This document shows positions 45,685 to 57,867 of a DNA stretch of 64,000 bases, one piece after another. This DNA is from Diphasiastrum complanatum (Eukaryota; Streptophyta; Lycopodiopsida; Lycopodiales; Lycopodiaceae). Below the pieces are notes generated by a model. The model saw nothing but the letters and a program-made list of their open reading frames with translations. It ran no database searches and was not told where the DNA came from. Made by a program: the position numbers and the translations under genes. The DNA is taken from NCBI GenBank assembly GCA_029204225.1, contig CM055107.1:43629507-43693506 (forward strand), read 5' to 3'. Every line of letters begins with the position of its first letter. Within the stretch, counting starts at the first letter, position 1.

Positions 45685-47100
45685 GACTTAGTAAAGCCAC
45701 TAGTTGGCAAGAAACCCATTGGATGCAAATGGCTATAGAGGACTAAGTACCATGTAGATGGAAGTATAGCAAAGCACAAGGCAAGATTGGTGATCAAAGG
45801 GTATGCACAAAGTAAAGGCATCGACTATGAGGAGACCTTTGCGCCGGTGTGTAAGTAGAATACTCTACGTCTACTTGTTGCTTTAGCTTCACATTTTGGT
45901 TAGCCTTTGCATCAGATGGATGTGAAATCTGCTTTTCTAAATGGTGGTTGGAAGAAGAGGTGTTCATGGATCAACCTGAAGGCTTTGTAGCGAAGGGACA
46001 GGAAAAGAAGGTATGTCACCTGAAGAAAGCGCTTTATGGTCCTAAACAAGCACCACGTGCGTGGTATAGCAGGATTGATGCCTACTTTCATTCAAAGGGG
46101 ATGGTGAGAACACATTCTGATCCAAATCTATATGTCTTATGCTTTGATGGTATGGTTGCTTTGATTGCTCTTTATGTTGGTGACCAGATTATTTCGGGAA
46201 ATAATCAAGAGATGATAGACATGATCAAGAAACACCTCATGGAACAATTCGAGATGACTGCCTTGGAGTAGAGGTGTGGCAAAAAGAACACGAAGTGGGT
46301 TTAACACAGGTGAAGTATGTCAAAGAGTTGCTGCACAGGTTTAGGTTGCAGGATTGCAAACCAGTGAATACTCCTATTGAACCAGGTAAAAAGCTTTCTA
46401 AGCTTGATGAGTCACAGTTATTTGATGCTATGATGTATTGGCAGTTAGTAGGGGGCTTGATTTACCTTACCACGACTAGGCTAGATATATGCTATGTTGT
46501 TGGCATTGTAAGTCAGTTTATGACAGCACCTATAAAAATGCATTGGAAGGCAACTAAACTCATTTTTGTGTTATGTAAAAGGCACTTCAGATTATGGCTT
46601 GATTTACATAAAGCATGATGGGTTACCTAAGTTGTGTGGCTATGTGGATGTGGATTGGAGAGGTGACTATGATGATCGTAGATCCACCACAGGGTATGTA
46701 TTCCAGTTTTGTGGTAGTTGCTTTTCCTGGTCTAGTAAGAAGCAAAGTACAATTGCTCTTTCCACCACAGAAGCAGAGTATAAGGCAATGTGTAGTGCAA
46801 CATATGAAGCTATATGGTTGAGACAAATCTTGGAAGAAGTTGGCATGAAGCAGAAAAATCCCACGACATTACATAGCGATAGTCAGAGTGGCATTCAGCT
46901 AGCAAAGAATCTAGTGTTCCATGCAAAAACCAACCACATTGAGATTCAGTATATGTGAGAGGCTGCTGAGTTGTAAAATTCATGTTGTTCATTGTAATAC
47001 GAAAGAACAACTAGCTGATATTTTCACTAAGCCACTTGTTGGAGAAAAGTTTGATAAGTTTAGATCAAAGCTTTTTGTACTTAAAGATTGTTGACTTTAA
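45685..47100 (+). pseudogene. Copia element L, right part: reverse transcriptase and RNase H
   Basis: The sequence resumes element L with [35 protein letters not shown], then RT at 45948-46271 (EEEVFMDQPEGF, LYGPKQAPRAWY). The catalytic YVDD block reads YVGD, so one catalytic Asp is lost. Frames at 46274-46618 and 46566-46958 carry RNase H (STTGYVFQFCGSCFSWSSKK, ALSTTEAEYKAM), and the end ADIFTKPLVGEKFDKF is at about 47010-47060. Stops and shifts show an old copy. Confidence 0.88.
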
Positions 47101-47139
47101 AGCTATGTATATGAATGTATAAAAAGTAGACTCTACTTT

Positions 47140-47445
47140 AAGAGAGAAAGTTAGAATTAAAGTAGAATCACTATGCTATTGTACTGTGGGTCCTATCAGT
47201 TGATAAGGAACAGTTGGCCTTGCCACGAAAAAAGTCGATGGGACACACGTCCCGCCAACGGCAACCTGGGTCATGCATGGGTTGCCTGAGTGAATAACTA
47301 TATGTACAGTGTAATTTCATTTTGAGAATACAATTGCTATGTGAGCTTGTTGTGGAGAGTGTTTTCTATCTGTGTTACTGTGTAGTATGATCTGTGTTCC
47401 TGTGCAAAGCAAATTCTAAGTTAAACTTGTTGAAATCTCTCACAT
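47140..47445 (+). repeat. Probable 3' LTR of element L
   Basis: AAGTTAGAATTAAAGTAG follows a purine-rich tract (AAGAGAGAAAG) after the polyprotein end. It resembles copia LTR starts of the TGTTAGAATTAAAG type with a mutated first base. The right border is estimated, and no 5' LTR is present. Confidence 0.45.
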
Positions 47446-47449
47446 TCCC

Positions 47450-48990
47450 TCTTATACTAGTTTTGGCAAATTTTTAACCATACTACTTTGATCCAACTTT
47501 AGAATGATCTCCATTCTAAGTATAGATCTCCTTTCTAATGTTCTAAAGTAGTTTCCATAATTGATATAGAGAATAGTGTCCAAATCGGATGCTTCACTAT
47601 TTCTTACATCAATTTTACACATTAAGCTATAACTAGAACATGAAGAACCAATTAGAATGTGAATGAAATGATTCCTCCATGTTTCAAACATTGAACTCTC
47701 TGAAAAATTATAGCAACCAAACAATAAATGTGAGTGATGACCATTTTCTTGCTTGTCTCCTCCAACTTTGTCCTTTCTTGATATGTCTCCACCTTAAAAC
47801 TCCATGAATGAGCCTTCATCTCTATATTGCCACAAGATATCATCAACACTTGATGACTTGGCCATGAATGAGTGACATAATGAACCTCAAATAGTTTCAT
47901 TTCCATCAGCAAAACTAGCCAAGAATGCTAGTACAACTCTAGCATCAAAATGATGCAAACCAGTGTAGCTAGTTTTACCATTTCTTGACAATTTGCACAC
48001 ATCCACATGAAAATTGCTCAAACATGAGATAGAACAAGTAAAGTAAACTTGAACAACACTTCCTTGCTGCTCCTTTCACCTTAGTTGAGTCTTAAAACAC
48101 CTGCAAAACAGATCCATAACATCTTTGCCACCTCTGAAAATACTCCCTCTCAAACATATGATCTAGATCCAACAAGATCTCATCAATGCTTGATCTTGAA
48201 TTTTCGCAAAGGTTATTGAAAACATTGCCACCATCATAAATCAAAAGATAGATTCCAAACTTTCCATCCAACATGAAGTAGAGTAGGTGGAGATGAGTAT
48301 CAAACCTAATAAATCCAGCCTTGTTGAATTCATAACAAACCTCAATAAGCTCACCATTGAGATCTCTCATGCCTTGAAGAAATTGCCTCTTGATCTGCTC
48401 CATGTAGTCTTCTCCAACCAACCTTCTGTCATCTTGATAATGAGTGATCAACTCACAATCATAGAATCCTTTGATTTGATGAAGATATGTGAGATCCATG
48501 CATTGGATCTTCCCAAAAACCAATCTTGCATTGCTCTTTCCTTCATAAGACTCCCTCTTATTGATTGCATCATAAGAAGTAGAAACCTCTTCAAACAAGA
48601 ACTTTTTCTCAATGATCTAGGTAATGACTCATATGATAATAATTCTTCCTCACTATCATTCACAATGACATCATTCAAAGTACATCCTACTTTGAACACT
48701 TCACATACTTCTCTTCTTCTTGACTTGTGACTATCTCCCTCACCAAGTCTCTTGATAGAACCATTTGATCTACTCTCTTTATGAAGACATGTGACTCCAC
48801 TTGTTGGAAAAATGACTTTCTTGGAATCATAACAAAGTAATGTAGAAGAACCACCTCCTTCATGCATGCACCTAGCAACATCTTTTTCCATATGATCAAA
48901 GAAATCATTAACAACAATCTTTTCCAAGGAAGAACCTTCACCACCTCCATCGATGAAGTTAGCAATTTTCTTACTTTTGTATGCTTGCAT
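47450..48990 (-). other. Unassigned minus-strand reading frames beside element H
   Basis: Three frames occur: 47452-47724 (90 aa), 48092-48598 (168 aa) and 48448-48990 (180 aa). None shows integrase, RT or RNase H motifs, although they lie where these would be expected downstream of H's protease. The pair at 48.1-49.0 kb may be one frame-shifted protein (DDRRLVGEDYMEQIKRQFLQ, DGGNVFNNLCENSRSSIDEI). A short stretch near 47820 (SSVDDILWQYRDEGSF) is loosely similar to SSIDEILLDLDHMFERE in the 168-aa frame. This could be captured host sequence or an extra retroelement ORF. Function unknown. Confidence 0.35.
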
Positions 48991-50715
48991 TTGCCATGAA
49001 AAACCATTGAAACACCATCATTAAGAATAGCCAAGTTAGTACAAAGATGAACATCTCCAAGAAAAATATTAGATCTTGACCTAGATCTAGCATAAGGAAG
49101 CTTGTTAGACTTTCCATAAGATCCACCAATCTTATTGATGCTAAAAGGGAACTTTGGAAAGTTGAGACCAATCTCCTTTTCCATTCCATCCTTTTTGTTA
49201 GCGATAACAAAAGCATCAAGCTTGAAAGGTCTACCTTGTTTATTGACCCTAGCAACCAAGATTTCTTCCTTTGTAATGAAATAAGCATCACCACCAAACT
49301 TTACCATGTATCCTTGCTCTATCATTTGACCAACACTTAGCAAATTCTCTGCAAGTGAAGGAATGTAAAGAACACCATCAAGTCTTGCTTTCCTATTAGT
49401 AGAGAGACAAATAGGAATTGAACCAATACCTTCGATCACACACTCACTACCATTGGCCATGTGAATTGCTTTCTTGGCTCCATCATAAGTGACCAAAGAA
49501 GTAAACAACTCCTTGTGACTAGTCATGTGTGAACTAGCTCCACTATCAATCCACCATGAATCTTTGTCACCTTCACTTGATATTGGACTTGAAGAATTCA
49601 TCAAAAGAGAATCACAACCACCTAGATCCTCATCATTTGTAGTAAAGTTGATTTGCTTGCTACCTTCATCTATTTACTTCTTCAAACATTCATTTGCAAA
49701 ATGCCCTTTGATTCCACAGTAAAAACATTTTAACTTTGACTTATCTTTCTTTTTGCCAAAAAATAAAGTCTCACCTTGATCTTTTCCTTTCGACCACTTG
49801 CCTTTGCCTTTGCCTTTTCCCTTAGACTTGCATTTGATAAACATAGCCTCCTCTTCATATTGAGATGTTGATGTAGATCCACCTCCTCTTGATTGAAGCC
49901 TAAACTCCTCATTCTCCAAAATCTCTTGAAAATCCACAATACTTGGCAAAGTCTTTTGAATAGCAAACCTTTGAACAAGATTAGCATGATCATCCAAGAA
50001 GCCATTAAGTATAACTTGAACAAGTTCTACCTCCTTAATGCTTTCATCAATACATGCTAATTCATCATTGAATGCTTTAACTCTCAAAACAAATGCATGA
50101 GTACTCTCTTCTTTATTTTGCAAACTTTGAAAGATTTTCCTCCTAAGGGTATGCAGTCTTGATGTAGACTTGGATTCTTAAAGCTTCTTCCAAGTTTCCC
50201 AAGCCTCCAAAGATGATGTGCACTTACCAATCTCCTTCAGAAGTTCATTGGTAACATTCATCTTAATCATGTGTAGAGCTTTCTTTGCTCTCTTGTCATA
50301 CCTCACTTGATCTTGAGGTGATTAAGGCCTCTCCTCCACACCTACAACAATATCCATCAACTCATTCATCTCCAATAAGGACTCCATCCTCACCTTCCAA
50401 GTAGAATAGTTGATTGAGGTAAGCCTATCATTGCCTTCCAACATGAATCCACCACTTGTAGTGATGTTGAAATGACTTGATCTTCTTCTTTCAACCTGTT
50501 CCAATGCACAAAGCACTCTCTTTAATGTCAACAAATGAAATCAAGAAGAAATCACAAAGATATGGAACCTCTCAAATTCTTCTAGCACTTCTAACTAGAA
50601 AATCAACACATAGAATAGTGAAATCTTGATCAACCTATGATCTATCCTCAATCTAATGATTCTTGCCACTTCCTAAGATTGAAACACACTCAAATGAAGT
50701 TCAGTAACCTCACAA
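48991..50715 (-). mobile_element. Copia element H, decayed relative of N (leader, gag, protease)
   Basis: On the minus strand a gag N-terminus (50322-50460) shares the run YSTWKVRMESLLEMNELMDI with element N. The gag C-terminal part with a CCHC knuckle (CFYCGIKGHFANEC, 49674-49740) and the protease block DSWWIDSGASSHMTSH (48687-49604 frame) follow. The pre-integrase region is broken after about 49050. The leader to 50715 also matches N. LTRs, integrase, RT and RNase H are missing. Confidence 0.82.
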
Positions 50716-50789
50716 ACTAGATATCATGCATCGGGCCTCCCCTCACCCATGCATACACACTTTCTTAACTAAAAATGATGGGGAGGGAG

Positions 50790-50838
50790 ATGCATGTATG
50801 GGGAGGAGCATGCATGGGCCTCCTCCCCATGCATGCAT
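50790..50838. repeat. Near-perfect hairpin
   Basis: Arms ATGCATGTATGGGGAGGA (50790-50807) and TCCTCCCCATGCATGCAT (50821-50838) pair at 17 of 18 positions around a 13-nt loop. It sits in a G- and ATGCATG-rich stretch, 50730-50900. Confidence 0.85.
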
Positions 50839-50839
50839 C

Positions 50840-51760
50840 TAAGGGGAGTAAATTTGGACACATGCATGTGTATGGGGTGAGAGGATGTATGTATTGTGGA
50901 GAGGAGGATGTATGCCCTTTTTCAAATACATTTTTTTTTAGGCCGGGGGCCCACGCCTCCACAAATTCAAATTTCATGTTCTCTCTCTCTCTCATGATCA
51001 TGGGTGCATGTGCACCACAGAGAGTATCTTTCTCCCTCTCTCAATTGCTCTCACCGACATTCTCAGCCCCACTCTCAACTAGTGAACATAGGCAAGCATT
51101 GAGATAAGAACGTAGCCACAAAAAGCAACAAACAACACAGTTAAGCATTGACATGATATTTTGAGGACACTGCCACCAGAAATCATCTTTCAGTGCCAAC
51201 ATTAGAAACGTAGAGAGTGAAGAAGACAAATAGCCAGCGTTTTAACTACAACAATGATCACACACAAACACACACATATGGCTTACTGTAGTTTAGTTTT
51301 ATTCCAATTTGTCATAGTTTTAAGTTGATCTCTATATATGCAAACATTTTAACATTGGATTACTATCATTCACAGGGCCACAGGGCATTCCTTAATAGTT
51401 GCTCCTCTTCATTGGATCTACTATCGTATCCGGAAATGCCACTACTATTTGTTTGTAAGCTACTTCGTTATGATATTTATGTTTATTTCTCCTATTTGTA
51501 TGTCTTTCGAATATGTGGTTATAGATGTCTAAAAAGACACAGCCTTAGTGCTATTACTCCGTGTTTTCTGCTTATACAAAAACTAATTGAGAAATATATT
51601 TTCCTGGTTAGAATTATTGGGTGGCGTGTCTCTTACTTTGAAAGTAATCTTGTGATGCAGGAGTCAAGCAAATGTGCTCATCTTCTAGTCAGAAAGTGGC
51701 TTGATCTCTACTAACTGGGAATGTGATGGTTTGCCACAGAAATTTGCCTTTGCAATCAAC
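50840..51760. other. No assignable gene
   Basis: Frames at 50775-51107 and 51325-51714 (129 aa, hydrophobic, plus) have no family features and I do not call them genes. A CA-rich stretch lies near 51250-51280. Confidence 0.35.
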
Positions 51761-51769
51761 AATTGTGAC

Positions 51770-52130
51770 TAACAGTAGAGGTGCGATTAATTGACCATTG
51801 GAAATGCGATTGAATTCTCCTAAAATCTCCTTAAGAGATTAGCGAGTAGTTGCCACATTGAGGTGTGAGTTATCTACCATAGACATACGATTTAATATTG
51901 TCACAAAAATGACACTTTTGGCTTCAGAAGTGCGAGTGTTTGTTTCACAGAGACGTGAATGAGTACTCCACATGAGTGCAAATGTCTAGCTAAAAAGATA
52001 TGTGTAGCCTCCTCAGAATTTGAGATGAACTAGCTGCATAAGAACGTTGATGGATAGCAACAAAAATGCACTATGTCTTTGCCTCATAGATGTGATTGGT
52101 TGACTGTAGAGGTGGGCTTAGATCGGGTGG
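51770..52130. repeat. Degenerate short-period tandem repeat
   Basis: Variants of AGATGTGATTG recur about every 20-40 nt: AGGTGCGATTA, AAATGCGATTG, AGGTGTGAGTT, AGAAGTGCGAGTG, AGACGTGAATG, AGATGTGATTG, AGGTGGGCTTA. They are often preceded by CCACA or TCATAG. This looks like an old minisatellite of roughly 23-nt units that has drifted. Confidence 0.5.
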
Positions 52131-52982
52131 AAAGTATCTTGTTTTGAAAGTGCAATTTGGCAACAATATTTCTCCATGGAAATGCCCTTAGAGCAAGAGC
52201 TCATATCTCATATTAACATAATTTCTCAAGAAGATGGCCCATAACAGAACTTGACATAAGCTCACTCTCTTACTAGATGATCTCTCAATAGTTTGATGAT
52301 GACTTTTTGTTTTCTTTCTTTTCACACATGGCAACTATGAAAACATTAGTAGAAGTTCAAACCCATAGAGATGGCAACGAAGGATCATAACAAGGCTCTC
52401 AATGGACAACAAAGGCTATGAGATCCAACTCATAGAATAAAAAGTGATCCATGCTATAACACCCATACTCAAAAGTTGAGAGCAATAAGAACTCTCTATC
52501 TTCTCATTTTCCCACTTAATTGACATATTGAATTCTCCACAATTCTCACCTAATGCATGATGCAAAAGAAAATAGGCATTCCCTCAATGAACCCACTAAT
52601 CTCATGAAGCTCTCAAAAAATACTATGCAAACGCAATATTCATGGTCACGCTCATGTTCTATCCAAGCAATGATAAGCTTTTTCTGCTTTGTTTTTCTTT
52701 TGCTGAGGTGGGTTTCAAAAGTGCTCATCCTTCATTGTTCCAGTTAACATTTGTCATAGTTAGAAATCAAAGTTTCAATTTACCAGTTTAACTCAAATCT
52801 CAGTTTGTCCGTAAAAGGCTTGATGCTTTTTTTGGAACTGAACTGGGGCCATTATCGTGGGCTCTTATTGTGTGGCAATTCATATTTGTGTTCTGTGCAT
52901 GAAGTTTATTGTCTTGAACCTATCAATGATGCATGAATAGTTTTTTTCATAATACGTTGGTGGGATCCCAGTACATTCCCAC
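52131..52982. other. Spacer, no gene seen
   Basis: No supported gene or element border. Short opposing frames at 52546-52747 are unconvincing. Confidence 0.35.
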
Positions 52983-53900
52983 TGACAAAATTTCCAGAAT
53001 TCACACGTGTGGGGAAGATCCACAAGTAGGATCAGAGCCCACAACACTCCATGGTTTCATAAGAACATGCTTGAAATGATTGCCATTGAAGGATGAGAGT
53101 CAGCAACCTGAGAACACTTTTTGGAGCAATAGTAAAACTCAGCACACCAATCCAGAAACTAACCAATATCTTTCTAAAACAATATTCTTAGTACACCAGA
53201 GTGCTATAGGAGGGGAAGTCCCATTGCAGATTGAGAACTCATGCAAGAATAGTAGAACTATGCATTATGCAAAATGTAAAAATAAGATCCCCCCCCTCAC
53301 GCATCATGTCCTCCTCTTTTTATGTAGTTGAGGCTCACCTCCCCTTTCAAATTGACATTTTGCCTTCTCTTCCATCCTTTCACAGCTTTGCAAAAGGCAT
53401 TAAATGTGATTTGCCCTCTTTCCCCATGTGCCAAAAAAAAAACCCTCATGCTTAGTTGTATTTGGGCTTTTGGGATCTTTGTGTATCAAATCCCCCAATG
53501 TAAATGCTCCTCTTCTTCCTTTTGTATTAATTGCTTGGCTCCTTTTGCATAAGAATTAGCCTCTTAAATGGTGCTAGTTGCTTCCCGATTCTTTCTTCCT
53601 CCTGATTGTTGCTCAAATTGTGGAGTTAGGCCCCCTTTGGAATTAATTGTAGATTTGGCCTTTTTCTCCATGTGGCTATTAGAATGTCTCATGGCTATTT
53701 TCCTTAGCCCTTAGCCACTTGGTCATGTGGTCTAAAGCCATCTTTGTTTTTTTTTGACATTGGCCCTTGTTTGTTGTCACACTTTGTGGACCCTTATTGC
53801 TTGCTTTTGGAATTTTTTGTCTCGCCATTCCGGAATTGTGGTGACTGAGCCCCCTCTTCCTACTGAGCAGTAACCTGAAACACAATACTCCGGTTTTATA
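52983..53900 (-). repeat. LTR-like fragment related to the LTR of element M
   Basis: TGACAAAATTTCCAGAATTCAC followed by ACGTGTGGGGAAG (to about 53016) closely resembles the LTR end of M at 38965-38998 (TTCCAGAATTCACACGTGTG, then GGGAATG). The rest is a T-rich non-coding stretch with no partner, so it may be a solo or truncated LTR. The right border is a guess. Confidence 0.4.
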
Positions 53901-54159
53901 TTAGTAAAAAGTCACAGTACATTTGAAAATTTGCACGGCATCGTCGGCTATTACAATTCGCGTAAGCGGGTCAATTCTAAGGCCGTAAAATATTTTTTGG
54001 GCCAATTCTAAGGCCTCAAAATTCTCTCTAGCCACATTGTGGGCGGGCTGGGACCCCTAACAATAGGCAACTTTGTGCTGACCAGGTTTTACATGCCGGT
54101 TTTTTTACAAAATTGTGAAAATCGCTCTAAAAAGAGCCTGATTTTTCGTGCAAAAATAT

Positions 54160-55861
54160 CGGCTAACAGAAGGGATGCATCTAATCTCAAAGCTTTAGCA
54201 CACTCACATAGTGTCCTATTCTTCCTCTCAGCTACTCCATTTTGTTGTGGAGTATATGTACAAGTAAACTCTCTCCTAATGCCATTAGTCTCACAAAACA
54301 CTTTCATCCTATTGGAGATGTACTCCCCTCAATTATCTTAATACTTTCAAGCTAGTAATAAGTTGCTTTTCCACAAGAGTTTTAAACTTTACAAAGGATT
54401 CAAAAACTTTACTTTTCTTAGACAAGAGGTAAACCCAAGAGTATCTTGATCTATCATCAATAAAAGTGACATACATAAGAGCTCCACCATTAGATTCATG
54501 TGAAAATGAATGAACATCTGAGTGTATAAGGTCAAGAGGCGAGTTAGATCTTGTCAAAGATCTCTTGAAAGGTAGCTTATGAGATTTGGAGAGTCCACAA
54601 GCTTCACAAAGCTTGCCACACTTGGATATGGTCTTGGGAAGTCCACTTGCTACCTCCTTTGCCACCATGGTCTTCATAGCTTTGTAGTTACGATGACCTA
54701 ACCTTTTGTACCACAATTCCACTTGAGTGAGCTCCTCCCTTGCCATGTTTACACTTCCAACCATCACATTAGCATTCAACTTGAATAACCTCCCTTGCTT
54801 GAAACCATTAGCAATACATTTATCATCTTTCAAGATATAACATGCTCCATGCTTGAAATGTACATCTAATCCACTATCCATAAGTTGTCCTACACTCAAC
54901 AAGTTCTTTGTAATTGAAGGTACATAAAGAACATTGTCTAGATCTATTTGTTTTAGGATCCTAGACATAAAGAAATAGATCCAACTCCTATAATCTCACG
55001 TTCTTGATCACTTGCAGTGAAGATAAATCTCTTAGAACTATTGTAAGAAAATAGACTAGAAAGTTAGTCTTTTTGGTGAGTCAAAAGAAACACTTTAGCT
55101 TCTTCTTCTTGTCCTTCTTACTCGTGCCTTTGGAACTTGGTGCTCCATCCTTGCTCTCCATCTCCATGTCTTGAGTCTTTTTGGATGGAAAATTTTTCTT
55201 CTTGCCTTTCAAAGAAAAGTTAGCTTTTTCATCACCGTCATTCAAAGATAAGGAACTCATCCTACTTTTGATATGAAGCATTCTACTTTTCTCACTTACA
55301 AGCACACTTTGAAGCTTTTCAATATTAGGAAGAGAATCTTGAATAGCAAAAGTTTGAACAAGATTAGAAAAATCATCTCCTAATCCATTCAAAATGATTT
55401 GAACTAACTCATCATCTTTGATCTTATCATCTATAGAAGACAACTCCTTATTCAATAATTTGATCCTAAGAACATAATTTTGGGCACTTTCACTACTATT
55501 TCTCATGCTTTGAAGAATTAATTATAAGTATCCTTGGAGTATTCTTGGATTTGTAAATTTCTTTTAGTGAATCCCATGCCTCTTTGGATGTGGTACAAGA
55601 TGAGATTTCTTTCAAAAGTTCATTACTTACATTCATTTTTATGCAATGTAATGCAACTCTATATCTCTTTTTGTACTTTACCAAGTCAACACCTCCTTGA
55701 GGTTTTACTGCCACCTCAAGTACTATGTCATAAAGATCATGGAGTACAAGCAAAGACTCCATTCTAACTTTCCAAATAGCATAACTAGTGGATGTGAGCC
55801 TTCCACTAGCTTCAAGTAAAAAACCACCCATTGATGCCATTTTAAATGTGAAAAGCACCAT
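54160..55861 (-). mobile_element. Copia element J, truncated (gag to integrase core)
   Basis: Minus-strand frames give gag (55496-55861, starting MASMGGFLLEASGRLTSTSY; 55081-55506), the pre-integrase region with the first integrase Asp (54333-54968: ELWYKRLGHRNYKAM, DLIHSDVHSF, FIDDRSRYSW) and the TPQQNGVAERKNRT block (54089-54307). The knuckle and protease region (54969-55080) is largely lost. The element ends abruptly inside integrase near 54160; RT and RNase H are absent. Confidence 0.85.
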
Positions 55862-56230
55862 AAACTCTTATGGTTTCTCTAAGAGATCTGAATCTAAAGT
55901 CTTCTGGCAATTTGAAAGCTCATAGACACAATCCTATCACTCATGGACCAATCTAGACTGATGAAAATTTAGATTCTAGTCTCAATCTTGCAAAAGCACT
56001 CCTTAATCTATGATTTTTGGCAATATCTCTCTCAACTTTGACATGTACTCAAAAAATCAGAGAAACACATTTAATGCACCTGAATCAAGCTTCAGATTAA
56101 ATTATTTGGATGATCTAATCCAAGAACAAATCATAGGAATAGAATCTCTATAGAAAAAGCTTGAATTTGCACTTCTAAATATCTACATGAAAAAAATCTA
56201 ACAAAAACCAATCATTGATGAAGGAAATTG
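55862..56230 (-). other. Leader region of element J
   Basis: Non-coding AT-rich sequence upstream of the gag start, in the position of the untranslated leader. I could not find the expected primer-binding site, so the 5' end is uncertain. Confidence 0.4.
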
Positions 56231-56850
56231 TACTTACTGGTTTCACACGTTTGAAAACCTGTCAGCCCCCACCTGAAAACGAAGTACACTATGATAGAAA
56301 CTCAATTCAATAAAAAAAAATGAAGACAAATGGAGAGATTGACAAGAAATTGCTTCCAAAATCAAGACTGGTGTTGCTTGTTGATTATGGCCAAATATGC
56401 CTCTACATATACATTTCTTGGAGCTCGTGGTACTGGTCATGCATCAAATCTCACACGTATGAGGATGCTTTGTCATATGATGATTCATTATGCAAAATTG
56501 ACGCTTGGATCAAACTTTCTATTTTGAGCACTTTTGGTCCAGTCTCCTTCTATATTGAGACCTAGTAAACAATCTTCTAGAAGTCCAAATTTGCCTACGT
56601 CAGCCTTTTCCACACATGTCATGAGAAGACCTCTACACATGGTATGTGACACTTAATCTCACGATGTGGCTCATGCAATCAATAGATTGATGCCATGTGG
56701 CATATGACTAGAAAACTATATTTTGGCCTTTTTAGCCACTAGAACTTGATTTAAATCATATGTACAATGTATATGATTATGGTACATGGAAAGTACATTT
56801 ATTTCACACGTGGGAATAGGCTCCACACATATGTAATCATTCTATATACA
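56231..56850 (-). repeat. LTR-like sequence between elements J and K
   Basis: Carries the LTR-type palindrome variants TTCACACGTTTGAA (56242-56255) and TTCACACGTGGGAA (56803-56816). It is non-coding and is flanked by copia internal sequences. It may be one LTR, or parts of the LTRs of J and K. Borders are not resolved. Confidence 0.4.
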
Positions 56851-57530
56851 TAGACTTGACCAAGCATATTTTTGAAATTTTTACAAATAGCACTAGGTTC
56901 ATCATTTTTTCTAGTCTTTAAAGGAACATGCACATAGCATAAGCAGCCAAAGATCCTAAGATGATCTACCTTAGGCTTTTTCTTGTACTCTCTATATTCC
57001 CTCTTGCTCACAATAGTCTTCAAACTTATTAGAGGTATATTCACATCCACTATCACTTCTCAAAGCTTTTAACTTGAAAGAAAACTGCTTTTCTACATAA
57101 GCTTTGAAAGTGAGGAAGACATCATAAACCATGGCTTTAAAAGATATCACGTAGGTCCAAGAATATCTTGTGTAATCATCTATGAAAGAAACAAAACAAT
57201 TTGCTCCTCCTTTGCTCTTGGTAGAAGAGAAATGAACATCAGAATGCACGAGCTCAAATGGTTGTTGAGTCTTGATGTTGGATCTTGGAAAAGGTCTTCT
57301 ATGTGATTTTTCAAAACACAAGCTTCACAGGGTTGAAGCTCCTTTGAGAGTGTCTTTGGTAATCCAACAACTTTTCCATCCTTGATCATATATTGCATGG
57401 CTTTGAAATTGGGATGGCCCAATCTCTTATGCCATAGATCCTCTTGATGAACCTTGGTCTCATAAGCAACATAAAAAACGTTAGCACTCTCCCTAGAATC
57501 TAGCTTGTACAACTTTCCAACTCATTAGAG
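56851..57530 (-). mobile_element. Copia element K, integrase fragment
   Basis: Minus-strand frames encode the pre-integrase region (DLWHKRLGHPNFKAMQYM, 57180-57512), the integrase core (FELVHSDVHFSS, FIDDYTRYSWTY, LRSDSGCEYTSNKF, 56992-57321) and the integrase C-terminal part (VDHLRIFGCLCYVHVP, 56799-57056) with a deletion of the TPQQNG block. Gag, RT and RNase H are missing. Confidence 0.83.
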
Positions 57531-57867
57531 GAGTTTTGAGCTCCAAAAAGACCCTTTAAGAATTCGTGCAAGATGTAGTTTATATTATTAAAATAATATA
57601 GCATTAATACTTTTGACTTGATATAACGTTTTAACCGTAGCTCAAAAGTATGTCATCTAACATATCATTTGAAAGCCCTTGTTGAGCACTTTCCAATGCA
57701 CCAAACTCTGCTAAATTTGGACTTACCACTAAAAAGTTATGCCATTTTTAGTGTGGAATCAAATTGTGGACTCAAAAAGTTACGTCTCTGGCACACAGTG
57801 CTTGAAATCAAGAGGATCAATAAATAATATTGTAGCTATTATGCACATCTTATTTTGACTTTTGTTT
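57531..57867. other. Spacer with a short dispersed repeat
   Basis: CAAAAAGACCCTTTAAG near 57543 resembles 2464-2480. The remainder is AT-rich; it may include the outer part of the left LTR of element E. Confidence 0.35.

Noticed and set aside
50775-51107. 110-aa plus-strand frame
   Set aside because: It crosses the hairpin and CT-rich DNA, has biased composition and no family features.
51325-51714. 129-aa hydrophobic plus-strand frame
   Set aside because: No signal, domain or conservation clue; one long AT-rich frame is expected by chance in 64 kb.
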